Shown here piece by piece: positions 8,923-18,473 of a DNA stretch of 64,000 nt. This DNA comes from an uncultured Chlorobiota bacterium (GTDB lineage: Bacteria; Bacteroidota; Ignavibacteria; UBA10030; UBA6906), in the NCBI GenBank assembly GCA_900696645.1, contig CAADGV010000024.1, positions 128,912-192,911 on the forward strand, given 5' to 3'. A program made the position numbers and the translations under genes. Below the pieces are notes generated by a model. It was not told the origin of the DNA, made no database searches, and was given only the letters and a program-made list of their open reading frames with translations. Numbering within the stretch: position 1 is the first letter of the stretch; each line of letters starts with the position of its first letter.

Positions 8923-10590
8923 ATGAAAAAAATGAACCGGTATCGGCTGAGTTTAGGTGCAGCGTTTGTTGCTGTTTCTTTGTTGGGATGTTCCGGGGAA
9001 CCAGATCCCCGTATGATAGATGTTAACGCACGACTCGCCCGTCTGGAGAGAGTCCCAATGAAGTTCGATGCCCGTGGCCTTTCGCAGCAAACGAACGAAA
9101 TGCTCAAGGCCCTCACGGAAGCCGGGCAGTTGTTGCATGAAGCATACCTGTACCAATACGCACCGGAAGGCATTGCAATACGCGATAGCCTTGGCAGACA
9201 AGATGGTGATCTGAGCAACAAGCTGCTTCGTCTCGTCGAGCGGAACGGCGGCCCTTACGACAAGATGGATGACTTCACGAATTTTGTCAACAACAACCCC
9301 AAGCCTCCCGGCTCTGGCTTCTATCCTGCAGACCTGACGAAAGAAGAGTTCGAAGGCTACCTCGCCCGCTACATGCACCGATCGAAGGCCTTGATGAGTC
9401 CGTACACGGTTGTCAGGCGTGACAACGGCGGATTGAAGGCAATTCCTTTCCACGAGGAATACGCGCGATACGTAGTCCCCGCTGCCGAGCTGCTGAAGAA
9501 AGCAAGCAGACTGACGGATAATGTCAGCTTCAAGAAGTTTCTTGAACTGAGAGCCGAGGCATTGCTTACCGACGACTACACTGAAAGTCACCTGGCTTGG
9601 CTTGAGGTAGTCGATTCGGACATCGACTTGCTTATGGCTCCTGATGAAGTGTACGACGACGGGTTGATGGGGTTGAAGGCATCGTATGAAGTTTCTGTTA
9701 TGCTGAAGGATTCTGCCGCAAGCGCAAAAGTGGATTTCTTCGGCAGCTATCTGAACGAACTCGAAATGAATCTGCCGATTGATGAGAAGTACAAGCGTCC
9801 ATCTGCAATCCTCAAGTCGCCCATGTACGTTGTCAATGACATTTTCCGGGGCGGTGATATTGCTACAGGGTATCAGGCGGTCGCCACAACATTGCCCAAC
9901 GATCCGATTGTCCGGAACACGAAAGGAACCAAGATCATCTTCTGGAAGAATATGATGGTGGCGCGAGTCGAGAAGATCATTCTGCCGATTGCCTATGAAC
10001 TCATTTCTTCCGACCAGATCGGATTCGTAACGACGCAGGGCGTATTCAGCAACACTATCATGCACGAGTTGTGTCATTCCGTCGGCCCCATTTACGTGCA
10101 CGGTACGGGGGAAACGATTTCCGTGAACGAGGCGCTCAAGGAACACTACACAACCATCGAAGAAGCGAAAGCCGATGCCGCCGGCTTGCATTCAATGCGA
10201 TATTTCATCCGGAAGGGGATTCTCGGGAAGGAGATGGAGCAGATTCATGCAGTGTCGGCGCTCGCGTCGATTTTCCGTACTATTCGTTTCAGTACCACGG
10301 AGGCGCATGCAAAGGCATCACTCTGTGCGTTGAACTATTTGCGCAATGCTAACGCAATCCGGTTTGATCAGAACACTAAGAGATGGTCGGTGATATTCGA
10401 CAGGTTCGGACCCGCTGTTGCCGATTTGGCCGGCGAACTTCTGTTGCTTGAAGCCACGGGAGATTTCGAGGGAACGGAAAAGTTCCTGAATCGATGGTCG
10501 GTGATGTCCGTTGATGTGGAGCAATCGCTTCGGCGACTGAACCACGTGCCGGTTGATATTGAGCCGGTGTATGATGTGAAGTGGAAATAA
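8923..10590 (+). CDS. M49-like (dipeptidyl-peptidase III family) metallopeptidase lipoprotein
   Basis: A 555-residue protein with a lipoprotein signal (lipobox SLLGC near residue 20 of the ATG 8923 form). The zinc site appears as HELCH at about 381-385, with the downstream glutamates in EEAKAD (about 413) as the likely third ligand. These motifs resemble bacterial 'dipeptidyl-peptidase 3 family' proteins. Classical M49 enzymes have a longer HExxxH motif; the five-residue HExxH here sets this one apart. It is probably attached to a membrane facing the periplasm. The in-frame GTG at 8908 is rejected because the signal peptide begins at 8923. Confidence 0.75.
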   Translation: MKKMNRYRLSLGAAFVAVSLLGCSGEPDPRMIDVNARLARLERVPMKFDARGLSQQTNEMLKALTEAGQLLHEAYLYQYAPEGIAIRDSLGRQDGDLSNKLLRLVERNGGPYDKMDDFTNFVNNNPKPPGSGFYPADLTKEEFEGYLARYMHRSKALMSPYTVVRRDNGGLKAIPFHEEYARYVVPAAELLKKASRLTDNVSFKKFLELRAEALLTDDYTESHLAWLEVVDSDIDLLMAPDEVYDDGLMGLKASYEVSVMLKDSAASAKVDFFGSYLNELEMNLPIDEKYKRPSAILKSPMYVVNDIFRGGDIATGYQAVATTLPNDPIVRNTKGTKIIFWKNMMVARVEKIILPIAYELISSDQIGFVTTQGVFSNTIMHELCHSVGPIYVHGTGETISVNEALKEHYTTIEEAKADAAGLHSMRYFIRKGILGKEMEQIHAVSALASIFRTIRFSTTEAHAKASLCALNYLRNANAIRFDQNTKRWSVIFDRFGPAVADLAGELLLLEATGDFEGTEKFLNRWSVMSVDVEQSLRRLNHVPVDIEPVYDVKWK

Positions 10591-10591
10591 T

Positions 10592-11065
10592 ATGGCAAAG
10601 CGGCACCGAAGCCTCATACCGTTATCACAGGATCATCATCACGGACTTGCACTGGCGGTACGGCTTCAGCAGGGGAACAATGCGCTCTTGAATGACGGCT
10701 GGACACACGACAGGGTTGAACAGGCGAGGCGTGTCCGGCATTTCTATGAGAACGACCTTCGTCCGCATTTCAAGGCCGAAGAGGCAATTGTGTTCCCGAC
10801 GATGAGCCGTCATGTATCCGGTTCTTCATTGCTGATCGACGAGTTGATTCGTCAACATCGCGAAATGGAGCGGTTGATAGATATGCTGGACCATTCTGAG
10901 GGGGATCAGTTGGAGAAAACTCTTGCGGCTTTGGGCGACCTTCTTGAAAAACACATTCGCAGCGAAGAGCGTGAATTATTCGAGATGATGCAGCAACAAC
11001 TCCCTTCCGATCTTCTTGAGGAGATCGGAGACGGCGTCAAGAAGTTGTTGATGAGAGATGGTTGA
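10592..11065 (+). CDS. Hemerythrin-like (HHE) domain protein
   Basis: A 157-residue four-helix protein with the His/Glu pattern of hemerythrin-like cation-binding domains: QDHHHGLAL near the start, then HFKAEEAIVFP, RQHREME and EKHIRSEERELF. These residues bind a di-iron centre, used for oxygen or NO sensing or for iron storage. The start codon lies one base after the preceding stop, so translation is probably coupled. The substrate or signal cannot be told from sequence. Confidence 0.85.
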   Translation: MAKRHRSLIPLSQDHHHGLALAVRLQQGNNALLNDGWTHDRVEQARRVRHFYENDLRPHFKAEEAIVFPTMSRHVSGSSLLIDELIRQHREMERLIDMLDHSEGDQLEKTLAALGDLLEKHIRSEERELFEMMQQQLPSDLLEEIGDGVKKLLMRDG

Positions 11066-11110
11066 AGCTGTGCTGTCTAATATTACCTTCTAACATTCGA
11101 AATACTCCCG

Positions 11111-11491
11111 ATGGAAGATAAGCAACTGACCATCCTGATTTCTGAAGATGAGGTTGATATCAACAATCTTCTCACTCTTGTTCTTCAACTCGAGAACTTC
11201 ACCGTCCTTCAGGCATTCGACGGGCTCACGGCCTATGAAACATTCCTTGCCCACAAGGATGAAGTTGATCTGATGGTAACAGATCTCGGCCTGCCGAAAA
11301 TGGGCGGCGTGGAGTTGATAGAAAAAGTGCGGGGATTGAAGCCATCGGTGAAGATTATCGGCGCAAGTGGCTTCGGCAGAGTCAATGTTCGCGAAGAAGT
11401 GATGAATGCGGGAGCCGATGAATTCATGCCGAAGCCGTACATTACCGCAGACTTGGTCCTTCTTGCCAAGAAACTCCTTGGTCGTTCCTGA
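11111..11491 (+). CDS. Single-domain response regulator
   Basis: A 126-residue receiver domain with no output domain. The acidic pair E12/D13, the phosphoacceptor D58 (MVTDLGLP), S86 and K108 (PKP) are all in place, so it should be phosphorylatable. No histidine kinase is adjacent; the partner is encoded elsewhere. The stop overlaps the start of the following yjbQ-like gene (TGATG), indicating co-translation. Confidence 0.9.
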   Translation: MEDKQLTILISEDEVDINNLLTLVLQLENFTVLQAFDGLTAYETFLAHKDEVDLMVTDLGLPKMGGVELIEKVRGLKPSVKIIGASGFGRVNVREEVMNAGADEFMPKPYITADLVLLAKKLLGRS

Positions 11492-11904
11492 TGAAATCAC
11501 ACACTGAATACCTGTGGTTCAACACCAAAACGCAGCGCGCGTACATCAATATCACTGAAACGGTTGATGGAATTGTCCGTAAGAGCGGCGTGAAGGAAGG
11601 CATGGTGTTGGTGTCGGCAATGCACATTACTGCCGGCGTGTATGTCAACGATGCCGAAGACGGGCTGATTCAGGATATTGACGAATGGCTCGAACAGCTT
11701 GCCCCGTTCAAAGCTGGCTATCGCCACCATCGCACCGGAGAAACCAACGGCGATGCGCATCTGAAAAGTCTGATCATGCACCATGAAGTCATCGTTCCCA
11801 TCACAAACGGAAAACTCGATTTCGGACGGTGGCAGCAAATTTATTACGCCGAATTCGACGGGCAGCGCCGTAAAAGAGTCATTGTGAAGGTGATGGGAGA
11901 ATAG
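11491..11904 (+). CDS. YjbQ/UPF0047 family protein
   Basis: A 137-residue protein of the YjbQ (UPF0047) family. Family features visible are [14 protein letters not shown], the [17 protein letters not shown] segment with its conserved His residues, and the ending [13 protein letters not shown]. Members are often annotated as secondary thiamine-phosphate synthases from complementation data; the cellular role is unsettled. It overlaps the response regulator by one base. Confidence 0.88.
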   Translation: MKSHTEYLWFNTKTQRAYINITETVDGIVRKSGVKEGMVLVSAMHITAGVYVNDAEDGLIQDIDEWLEQLAPFKAGYRHHRTGETNGDAHLKSLIMHHEVIVPITNGKLDFGRWQQIYYAEFDGQRRKRVIVKVMGE

Positions 11905-11982
11905 ATTGCAATTCGTGCCGGCCTTCAGTAGATTTTCTGTAGCACACCATCGTCATTGAACTCAATATATTCAGGCATAGTC

Positions 11983-13341
11983 ATGAATTATCAGGCAAGA
12001 ATGTTTGCTGTTCTTTTGGCCGTTTGTCTTGGTTTATCGCCCGCCGATGCGCAAATGAACGGACAAGGTACCCTGGGAATCCAGGTGGACGTAGCCCGCT
12101 TTCGCGGGGATGATCTCCACAGTTACGTGGAGGTATACTACGCTTTTCCTCAACGGTCTCTGACATATGCTCAGAGCGCCGAAGGTTTCAAAGGTGGGGT
12201 CGAGCTGCTGGTGGTTGCACGATCGAAGGACTCGATTCACTTTGCGGATCGCTTCGTGATGCCGCATGTGACACAAGATACCGTGGCGGGCAGCATGAAT
12301 CTCGTCAGCTTGTCCGGGATGATGTTGCCCGATGGCAATTATACGTTGTCTGTGTCAGGAAAGGATGTCAATAACCCTTCACGCAGCGACAGCGTGGTGG
12401 TGCAGATTGCGACCAGAGTGCCCCCCGCGAGCAATGTCGTTCTCAGTGATATTGAGTTTGCATCCAATATCAAAAAAGGAGAAAAGGATTCGCCCTTCTT
12501 CAAAAATACTCTCGAGGTAATTCCCAATGTTGACGGAGTGTTCGGCAACGGAAAGAACTGCTTCTTCTATGCCGAGGCGTACAATTTGCTGGCGAACAAC
12601 GATATGTCCGACCTGACATTGAAGACGACGGTATTGAATGCAATCGGCAAGGAAGTGATTTCGCGCGAACGCCCCCGCAAGCGGAGCGGTGAATCGACAG
12701 TGCTTGTCGATAACATCGACGTCTCCAATCTCAAGAGCGGCACCTATACTCTGATGCTCGCCATCGACGATACAAGCAGGAAAACCCTGACAACGAGCTG
12801 GAAGAAATTCTTCGTGTTTAATGATGCAATGGGTATAGACTCAACACTGCTCGCACTGGACCCGACATTGGCTGTGACGGCCTATTCCACAATGCAGGAA
12901 ACTGAACTTGATAAGGAGTTCAGGCTTTCACGTTGGGAGGCTCGTGACATTGAGAAGGACCAGTATGCAAAGCTGAAGGGTGTTGAACCAAAGCGGAGGT
13001 TCCTGGCGGATTTCTGGTCAAAACGCCCGGTTGGTGCACGTGAGGTGTATTTTCAGCGTGTGAACGCTGCAAACTCGGCGTACGCGAGCATGGGAATCGA
13101 GGGCTATCGCAGCGATCGAGGCAGAGTTCACATTACGTACGGTCCGCCGGACGACGTTGATCGCCATCCGAATGAGGCAGGAACAAAGCCGTATGAGATT
13201 TGGACGTACAACAATATTCAAGGGGGAGTGATTTTCGTTTTCGTTCAACGTCAGAACAGCGGGGACTACGAGTTGATGCATTCGACTCACCGCAGCGAAT
13301 TGAACGATGAAAACTGGATGCGCTACGCCAGAACAAATTGA
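11983..13341 (+). CDS. GWxTD domain-containing protein
   Basis: A 452-residue exported protein with a signal peptide (about 1-24, ending ADAQ). The C-terminal third (about 340-450) is the GWxTD domain: RGRVHITYGPPDDVDRHP, followed by YEIWTYNN and VFVQRQNSGDYEL. This domain is common in FCB and Acidobacteria genomes; its role is unknown. The N-terminal part looks beta-rich. ATG 11983 is preferred over 11956 because it begins the signal peptide directly. A terminator follows at 13364. Confidence 0.85.
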   Translation: MNYQARMFAVLLAVCLGLSPADAQMNGQGTLGIQVDVARFRGDDLHSYVEVYYAFPQRSLTYAQSAEGFKGGVELLVVARSKDSIHFADRFVMPHVTQDTVAGSMNLVSLSGMMLPDGNYTLSVSGKDVNNPSRSDSVVVQIATRVPPASNVVLSDIEFASNIKKGEKDSPFFKNTLEVIPNVDGVFGNGKNCFFYAEAYNLLANNDMSDLTLKTTVLNAIGKEVISRERPRKRSGESTVLVDNIDVSNLKSGTYTLMLAIDDTSRKTLTTSWKKFFVFNDAMGIDSTLLALDPTLAVTAYSTMQETELDKEFRLSRWEARDIEKDQYAKLKGVEPKRRFLADFWSKRPVGAREVYFQRVNAANSAYASMGIEGYRSDRGRVHITYGPPDDVDRHPNEAGTKPYEIWTYNNIQGGVIFVFVQRQNSGDYELMHSTHRSELNDENWMRYARTN

Positions 13342-13363
13342 GTGTGAAGGGAGCGTGATGCCT

Positions 13364-13394
13364 GAAGCCGCCCGATGAAGGCGGCTTCTTTGTT
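13364..13394 (+). terminator. Rho-independent terminator
   Basis: GAAGCCGCC (13364-13372) and GGCGGCTTC (13380-13388) form a perfect 9-base stem with a 7-base loop, followed by TTTGTT. It separates the GWxTD gene from the downstream envelope operon. Confidence 0.85.
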
Positions 13395-13498
13395 ATGTTC
13401 ACATCGTCGGCGGTATCTTTTCTTGCCGGAGGTCAGCAACGGATCTGTCAGATTGTAACTTGGAATCGATTTATGTAAGTTAGCCCGAGCGTTTTCCC

Positions 13499-14410
13499 AT
13501 GAGAGAGTACATCGAATTTTTTCTGTTCAGCTGTGTTGACCGGCTTGCCCGGAGGTTGTCATTCCGTTGGGCAGGAAGAATCGGAGCCTGGCTTGGTGGC
13601 GCTGTGTTTTCGGTAGTCGGCTATCGCAAAGAAGTCACGCTCGACAATCTGAGCAAGGCATTCCCGGAAAAGGCGGAAGAGGAACTTCAGAACATTGCGC
13701 GCCGCGCATACAGGAACTACGGTATCGCGCTGGTTGAATCGATGTGGGCAAGCGGCCAGTCTGCCGACGCGTTGAAGAAGGTCGTCCACGCAACAAATCC
13801 CGAAATAGTGCATAATGCCAGGAAGGCTGGTAAGGGCGTTCTGTTTCTCTCAGCTCATTTCGGTTCGTGGGAGTTTCTCTCGACAAGTGTGCCGCTTGTC
13901 TTGGGTCTCCCGTTCGGCATGATCGCTCAGCGCCAGCGCAATAAACATATCGACGCGTTGTTTGAAGCAAACAGATCCCGATTTGGAAATTTCATCATCG
14001 GCATGGGAACATCGACTCGCAAAGTGATCAAGGCCCTGGCGGACAATCACGTTGTCTTGTTACTCGGCGATCAAAGCGGTCCGAAAGAAGCTGTATTTGT
14101 CGAGTTCTTCGGCCGTCCCTCGGCAACGCATCGTGGCGCTGCGGCGTTCAGCCTTAAAACAGGAGCTCCGATTGTGATGGGCGTTCTCCTCCGGCAACCG
14201 GACGGCACGTACACAATTACGTTCGAGGAAGTGGATCAAAGGGGATTGGATTCGTCGTCTGAAGAAGATGTTACAGAACTGACACGCCGCCATGTAGCTA
14301 TTCTGGAGCGGTGGATTCGCGCCAACCCGGACCATTGGCTGTGGATGCATAAACGTTGGAAACACACACCGTTCTTTCAGGCACAACAACAAGCAGAAGA
14401 GGTTCGTTAG
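13499..14410 (+). CDS. LpxL/HtrB-type acyltransferase
   Basis: A 303-residue protein of the lysophospholipid/Kdo2-lipid A acyltransferase family, acting at the inner membrane. The catalytic Hx4E motif is H120-x4-E125 (SAHFGSWE). The later GDQSGPKEAVFVEFFGRPS and RGAAAFSLKTGAP stretches are typical of LpxL-like enzymes. It opens a tightly packed run with a GT9 and so fits lipid A or lipopolysaccharide-like glycolipid assembly. The exact acyl acceptor is unknown. Confidence 0.87.
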   Translation: MREYIEFFLFSCVDRLARRLSFRWAGRIGAWLGGAVFSVVGYRKEVTLDNLSKAFPEKAEEELQNIARRAYRNYGIALVESMWASGQSADALKKVVHATNPEIVHNARKAGKGVLFLSAHFGSWEFLSTSVPLVLGLPFGMIAQRQRNKHIDALFEANRSRFGNFIIGMGTSTRKVIKALADNHVVLLLGDQSGPKEAVFVEFFGRPSATHRGAAAFSLKTGAPIVMGVLLRQPDGTYTITFEEVDQRGLDSSSEEDVTELTRRHVAILERWIRANPDHWLWMHKRWKHTPFFQAQQQAEEVR

Positions 14411-15465
14411 TGCAGTCTCCCGGACGGATTCTCATCTTTCAAACAGCATTTACGGGAGATGTGGTCCTGACATTGCCGCTCATCCAGCACTTGCATGAAG
14501 CATTGAGCGGAGTGTTAATCGATATTGTAGCCGTGCCCGCGGCTGCACGGGTTCTTCGCGGACATCCGGCAATTCATAGAATAGTCGAGTATGACAAAAA
14601 GGGGAAGCAGAAAGGCCCTGCTGCGGCCTACTCGCTTGTCCGAAGTTTGCAGGAATCGCAATACGGCGTTGCCATCGTACCGCATCGATCGATACGCAGT
14701 GCGGCGATATGTTATTTTGCCGGAATCCCCCGCCGAATCGGTTTCTCAAAAAGCTCGGGCAGATTCCTCTTCACCGATATTGTGTCGTATCAGAAGGATC
14801 AGCATGAAGTGTTGCGGAACCTGAGCCTGGCAGAACCGCTGGATATCTTTCCGAAGGGTGATCTTCTGCCGCGTCTGTATCCCTCCGACGATGATAAGCG
14901 GGTAGTTGAAGCGTTGCTAAGTGCGAATCCTTCCGCAAGAAACAGTTCGACAGTGGCAGTAGCTCCGGGATCAGTGTGGGCAACAAAACGCTGGTTGCCG
15001 GAGCGATACGCCGAATTAACCGGGCGACTCGTACGTGAAGGATTGTCTGTTGTGTTGATTGGCGGAGAAGATGACCTTCCAATCGGCAACATGATTGAGT
15101 CAAATGTTCAGAGTGATCGGATTCTGAATACGATGGGGAAGTTGACGCTTCTTCAGTCTGCAGAAATGATTGGTCGCTGCAAAGTTGCGGTCACGAATGA
15201 CAGTTCGCCAATGCACCTTGCCGTCGCTATGCGGACTCCGGTCGTTGCCATCTTCGGCGCGACAGTTCCCGAATTCGGGTTTGCGCCGCTGGGTTCACGT
15301 GACGAGATTGTTCAAACGTCCGGGCTGGATTGCCGGCCATGCGCGATCCATGGCGGGAACTCTTGTCCCATCAAGACGTTTGTGTGTATGAAGAACATTG
15401 CGGTTGAAACTGTTCTCGGCAAGGTTCATGCTCTCCTTTCCAAAAGCAGGGTGGAAGTCGCGTGA
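14410..15465 (+). CDS. Glycosyltransferase family 9 (heptosyltransferase-like)
   Basis: A 351-residue GT-B enzyme of the ADP-heptose:LPS heptosyltransferase family. It begins PGRILIFQTAFTGDVVLTLPL, the family N-terminus, and has the donor-site region WLPERYAEL and TNDSSPMHLAVAMRTPVVAIFG. The GTG at 14410 overlaps the preceding stop (TAGTG) and gives the canonical start; an earlier in-frame ATG inside the acyltransferase gene is unlikely. With the acyltransferase it suggests synthesis of an LPS core. Confidence 0.88.
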   Translation: MQSPGRILIFQTAFTGDVVLTLPLIQHLHEALSGVLIDIVAVPAAARVLRGHPAIHRIVEYDKKGKQKGPAAAYSLVRSLQESQYGVAIVPHRSIRSAAICYFAGIPRRIGFSKSSGRFLFTDIVSYQKDQHEVLRNLSLAEPLDIFPKGDLLPRLYPSDDDKRVVEALLSANPSARNSSTVAVAPGSVWATKRWLPERYAELTGRLVREGLSVVLIGGEDDLPIGNMIESNVQSDRILNTMGKLTLLQSAEMIGRCKVAVTNDSSPMHLAVAMRTPVVAIFGATVPEFGFAPLGSRDEIVQTSGLDCRPCAIHGGNSCPIKTFVCMKNIAVETVLGKVHALLSKSRVEVA

Positions 15466-16106
15466 GCCGGATTCTAAACGTGTCGTACGATGTTCCCGAA
15501 CATGAAGTATTGAATGATGCTGCAACGGTTGTGTTGAATGGCGGAGTAATTGTCTATCCGACCGAAACTCTCTACGGGATCGGCGCAGATGCTACAAACC
15601 CGGCCGCTGTTGCGAATGTCGTTAAGGCAAAAAGAAGAAGTGACGAAAAACCGATTCTCGTTATCATTCATACGCGTGACCTGCTGAAGAATCTTGTTGC
15701 CCGAATACCGGACTCCGCCGAGCAATTGATGCAACGTTTCTGGCCGGGGCCTCTCACGCTTGTCTTCGAGTCTGCTCCCGGCGTGCCATACGAACTCACT
15801 CGAGGAAGCGGAACAATAGGTGTTCGTATTCCGTCGAACACATTCTGCATGGAACTTCTGGCCCGGTGTAACCGCCCTCTTACTTCTACAAGTGCCAACA
15901 TATCAGGGGAACCTGTGCACCGGACTATTGACGAAATCCGCCTTGCTGTAACTGATGGAATTGATTTGTATATCGATGCCGGCACATTGCCTGAAAGCAA
16001 GCCATCGACAGTTGTCTCTGTTGTCGGAACAAAACCGAAACTCTTACGTGAAGGAGTCATTCCATTTGATGTACTTCAAGAAGTTCTTCCGATTGTTGAG
16101 ATGTAG
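15462..16106 (+). CDS. tsaC: Threonylcarbamoyl-AMP synthase (TsaC/Sua5/YrdC family)
   Basis: A 214-residue YrdC-fold enzyme making threonylcarbamoyl-AMP for the t6A modification of tRNA. Family features are the VYPTETLYGIGADA opening, the basic KAKRRSDEKP segment and the TSTSANISGEP motif. It has only the YrdC domain and no Sua5 C-terminal domain. The GTG start at 15462 overlaps the GT9 stop by four bases, so it is translated with the envelope genes despite an unrelated job. Confidence 0.92.
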   Translation: MSRILNVSYDVPEHEVLNDAATVVLNGGVIVYPTETLYGIGADATNPAAVANVVKAKRRSDEKPILVIIHTRDLLKNLVARIPDSAEQLMQRFWPGPLTLVFESAPGVPYELTRGSGTIGVRIPSNTFCMELLARCNRPLTSTSANISGEPVHRTIDEIRLAVTDGIDLYIDAGTLPESKPSTVVSVVGTKPKLLREGVIPFDVLQEVLPIVEM

Positions 16107-16107
16107 T

Positions 16108-18456
16108 ATGCCCGTCAGGTACGCCCTTCTCTGTTTCATGTTGTGTGGCAGAGTGATCTTTGCCCAACAACCCGTCGAGCTTCAGCAGGCATTTCTTGAT
16201 CTGACGAACGACGCCGTTGTGATGAATATCTCCGCTCATCCTGACGATGAAGACGGTTCCACGCTCGCATATTACCGGATGAAGTACGGTGTAAAGACAT
16301 ATTCTATTCTGTTCACACGCGGCGAGGGAGGGCAAAATGAAATAGGGCCTGAGTTGTACGAAGAGCTCGGCGTTTTGCGGACGGACGAGACTCATGAAGC
16401 AGGGACCATACTCGGCGCGGAAGTTCATTTCCTGAACCTGAACGATTTCGGATACTCCAAAACAGCGACTGAAACATTTCAGAAATGGGGGGGCGCGAAG
16501 GAGGTGTTGCGCAGGCTGGTGTATGTGATTCGCAAGTACCAGCCCGATGTTCTCTTTACAAATCACAACACAATCGGCGGACACGGCCACCATCAGGCTG
16601 TAGCGATTACCGCCATCGCAGCGTTCGATGCCGCAGCAGATTCAACGATGTTTCCTGAGCAACTTCAGCTTCCGGGAATGGCATGCTGGCAGCCGAAGAA
16701 ATTGTTCTTCAGAAATTTCGGCGGGGCCGACCAGACTGCCGACGTCGTGAATCAGATTGGCGAAATAAATCCGGCAAGGGGAATTTCGTATCTCGACATT
16801 GCATCGGAGGCTCTTACCCGGCATAAAACGCAGGGAATGGACAGGGCCGATCTGCGACGCTTCACGAGAGGACTGAGCTTGTACAGGCTGATGCGGGCCA
16901 ATAGTATGTATGGCAGGGACACAACGACATTTCTTGGAGGGATAGATGTGTGGCGTGATCCCCGATTGGCTTCCTTGCAGAATAGTAAGGCGTTATTATC
17001 ACGGCTGCATCCCGAAATGAGTCGGGATTCGGTGCTGGAAATCGCTTCCCAGATCATGCGATTGAGTGCCCGGAAAATGCAATTGAGTTTTATTGCGCAG
17101 CGTGTCCTTTCCCACTGGCAGGAGAACCTCGAAGCACTTGTCACTCGACTTTGCGGTATTCATGCAGCATGGGAGTTTGCCGACACGGTTGTCGTTCCGA
17201 CACAGAAAGTGAACAGCACACTTATTCTGCGCGCAACAGAATGTAAATTGAGCGAGTTTCGTTACTCGGTCACTGTTCCCCAAGGATGGGCAGTCAATGA
17301 AAATGCTGAAGCTGTTCCTGTTCCCTACAAAGGAGTATTGACGAAGGGGTTCGACGTTATTGTGGGCGATAACGCAACTCTCACACTCCCCAAACCGGTA
17401 GCCCAGTACAATTCGCTTGAATCGGAACAGACTGTGGCGTTGCACGCCCATGTTCTCGCAAACGGAAAACCGATAACACTGACACTGCGGCCTCGATTTG
17501 ACGTTGCGCCATTTCAGGTGATGACGGTGACTCCGAAGGTTGCCCGCTTTTCATCCGATGAAGCAAAAAGGGGGAAAAAGTTTTCGTTTTTGCTTACCAA
17601 CCATGCGCCACGAAAATCTGCCGGCAGAATTTCGGTGCAGATGCCTCCGGGTTGGCTTTCAGAACGGGCTTCGTACGAGATTCAGGGGGAAGACGGTTCG
17701 GCAACCGGTCAGTTGACGATTCAACCGCCGAAGGATGTGAAGCCGGGCGAGTACCGGTTGCGGGTAAAATCAGAATATGCATGGGATGATATAACGGCGA
17801 GAGTTTTTGACGTGAACGTAGAGAAGGGCATCACGGTTGGCATTATCAAAAGCTACGATACGACATTGGAGACTGCTGTCGAAGAGCTCGGCCTGAACTA
17901 CAAACTTCTCGGCCCGGCTGATCTTGAAAAAGACCTTTCATCCTTTACAACAATTGTGGTTGATATTCGTGCGTACCTTGTCCGTGATGATCTGAAGAAG
18001 AACAATCATCGTCTTCTTGACTACGTTTACAAAGGCGGGCATCTCGTGGTGATGTATCACAAGGATCAGGAGTGGAAGCCGGAGTACGCTCCTGTTCCGA
18101 TCAAGTTGAGCCGCAGACGTGTTACGGTGGAAGAGGCTCCTGTCCGGGTTCTGCAACCGGAGCATCCGCTCTTCAATCATCCCAATAAAATAACGGAGCA
18201 AGATTGGGAGGGTTGGATTCAAGAACGCGGAGTGTATTTCCCCGGCGAACTCGCGAAAGAATATGTTCACCTCCTTTCTTCAAGCGATCCTGACGAGCCG
18301 CCGCTCACGACGGGATATTTGCTTGCACACCACGGTGCAGGCTCATATATCTATACGTCGTATGTTTGGTATCGTCAACTTAAAGAGTTCAACGCCGGCG
18401 CCTTCCGGTGTTATGTGAATATGATTTCCTACCCCAAATACCGTTCAGCACCGTGA
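16108..18456 (+). CDS. PIG-L family deacetylase with large C-terminal extension
   Basis: A 782-residue exported protein. After a signal peptide (about 1-20) comes a PIG-L/LmbE deacetylase domain with the metal-binding HPDDE motif at 44-48 and the second site HGHHQA near 160. The middle part (about 420-600) is beta-rich and resembles NEW3-like domains. The last 170 residues look like a glutamine-amidotransferase-like fold (VGIIKSYDTT ... GGHLVVMYH). PIG-L enzymes remove N-acetyl groups from amino sugars; the substrate here is unknown. ATG 16108 follows the tsaC stop by one base and starts the signal peptide. Confidence 0.85.
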   Translation: MPVRYALLCFMLCGRVIFAQQPVELQQAFLDLTNDAVVMNISAHPDDEDGSTLAYYRMKYGVKTYSILFTRGEGGQNEIGPELYEELGVLRTDETHEAGTILGAEVHFLNLNDFGYSKTATETFQKWGGAKEVLRRLVYVIRKYQPDVLFTNHNTIGGHGHHQAVAITAIAAFDAAADSTMFPEQLQLPGMACWQPKKLFFRNFGGADQTADVVNQIGEINPARGISYLDIASEALTRHKTQGMDRADLRRFTRGLSLYRLMRANSMYGRDTTTFLGGIDVWRDPRLASLQNSKALLSRLHPEMSRDSVLEIASQIMRLSARKMQLSFIAQRVLSHWQENLEALVTRLCGIHAAWEFADTVVVPTQKVNSTLILRATECKLSEFRYSVTVPQGWAVNENAEAVPVPYKGVLTKGFDVIVGDNATLTLPKPVAQYNSLESEQTVALHAHVLANGKPITLTLRPRFDVAPFQVMTVTPKVARFSSDEAKRGKKFSFLLTNHAPRKSAGRISVQMPPGWLSERASYEIQGEDGSATGQLTIQPPKDVKPGEYRLRVKSEYAWDDITARVFDVNVEKGITVGIIKSYDTTLETAVEELGLNYKLLGPADLEKDLSSFTTIVVDIRAYLVRDDLKKNNHRLLDYVYKGGHLVVMYHKDQEWKPEYAPVPIKLSRRRVTVEEAPVRVLQPEHPLFNHPNKITEQDWEGWIQERGVYFPGELAKEYVHLLSSSDPDEPPLTTGYLLAHHGAGSYIYTSYVWYRQLKEFNAGAFRCYVNMISYPKYRSAP

Positions 18457-18473
18457 GAGCCCAGGCCCCCAGA

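Noticed and set aside
8953-10191. A 412-codon open frame on the reverse strand under the M49-like gene
   Set aside because: It is antisense to a lipoprotein with clear zinc motifs, has no family-like segments and no ribosome site; long antisense frames arise from the codon bias of the forward gene.
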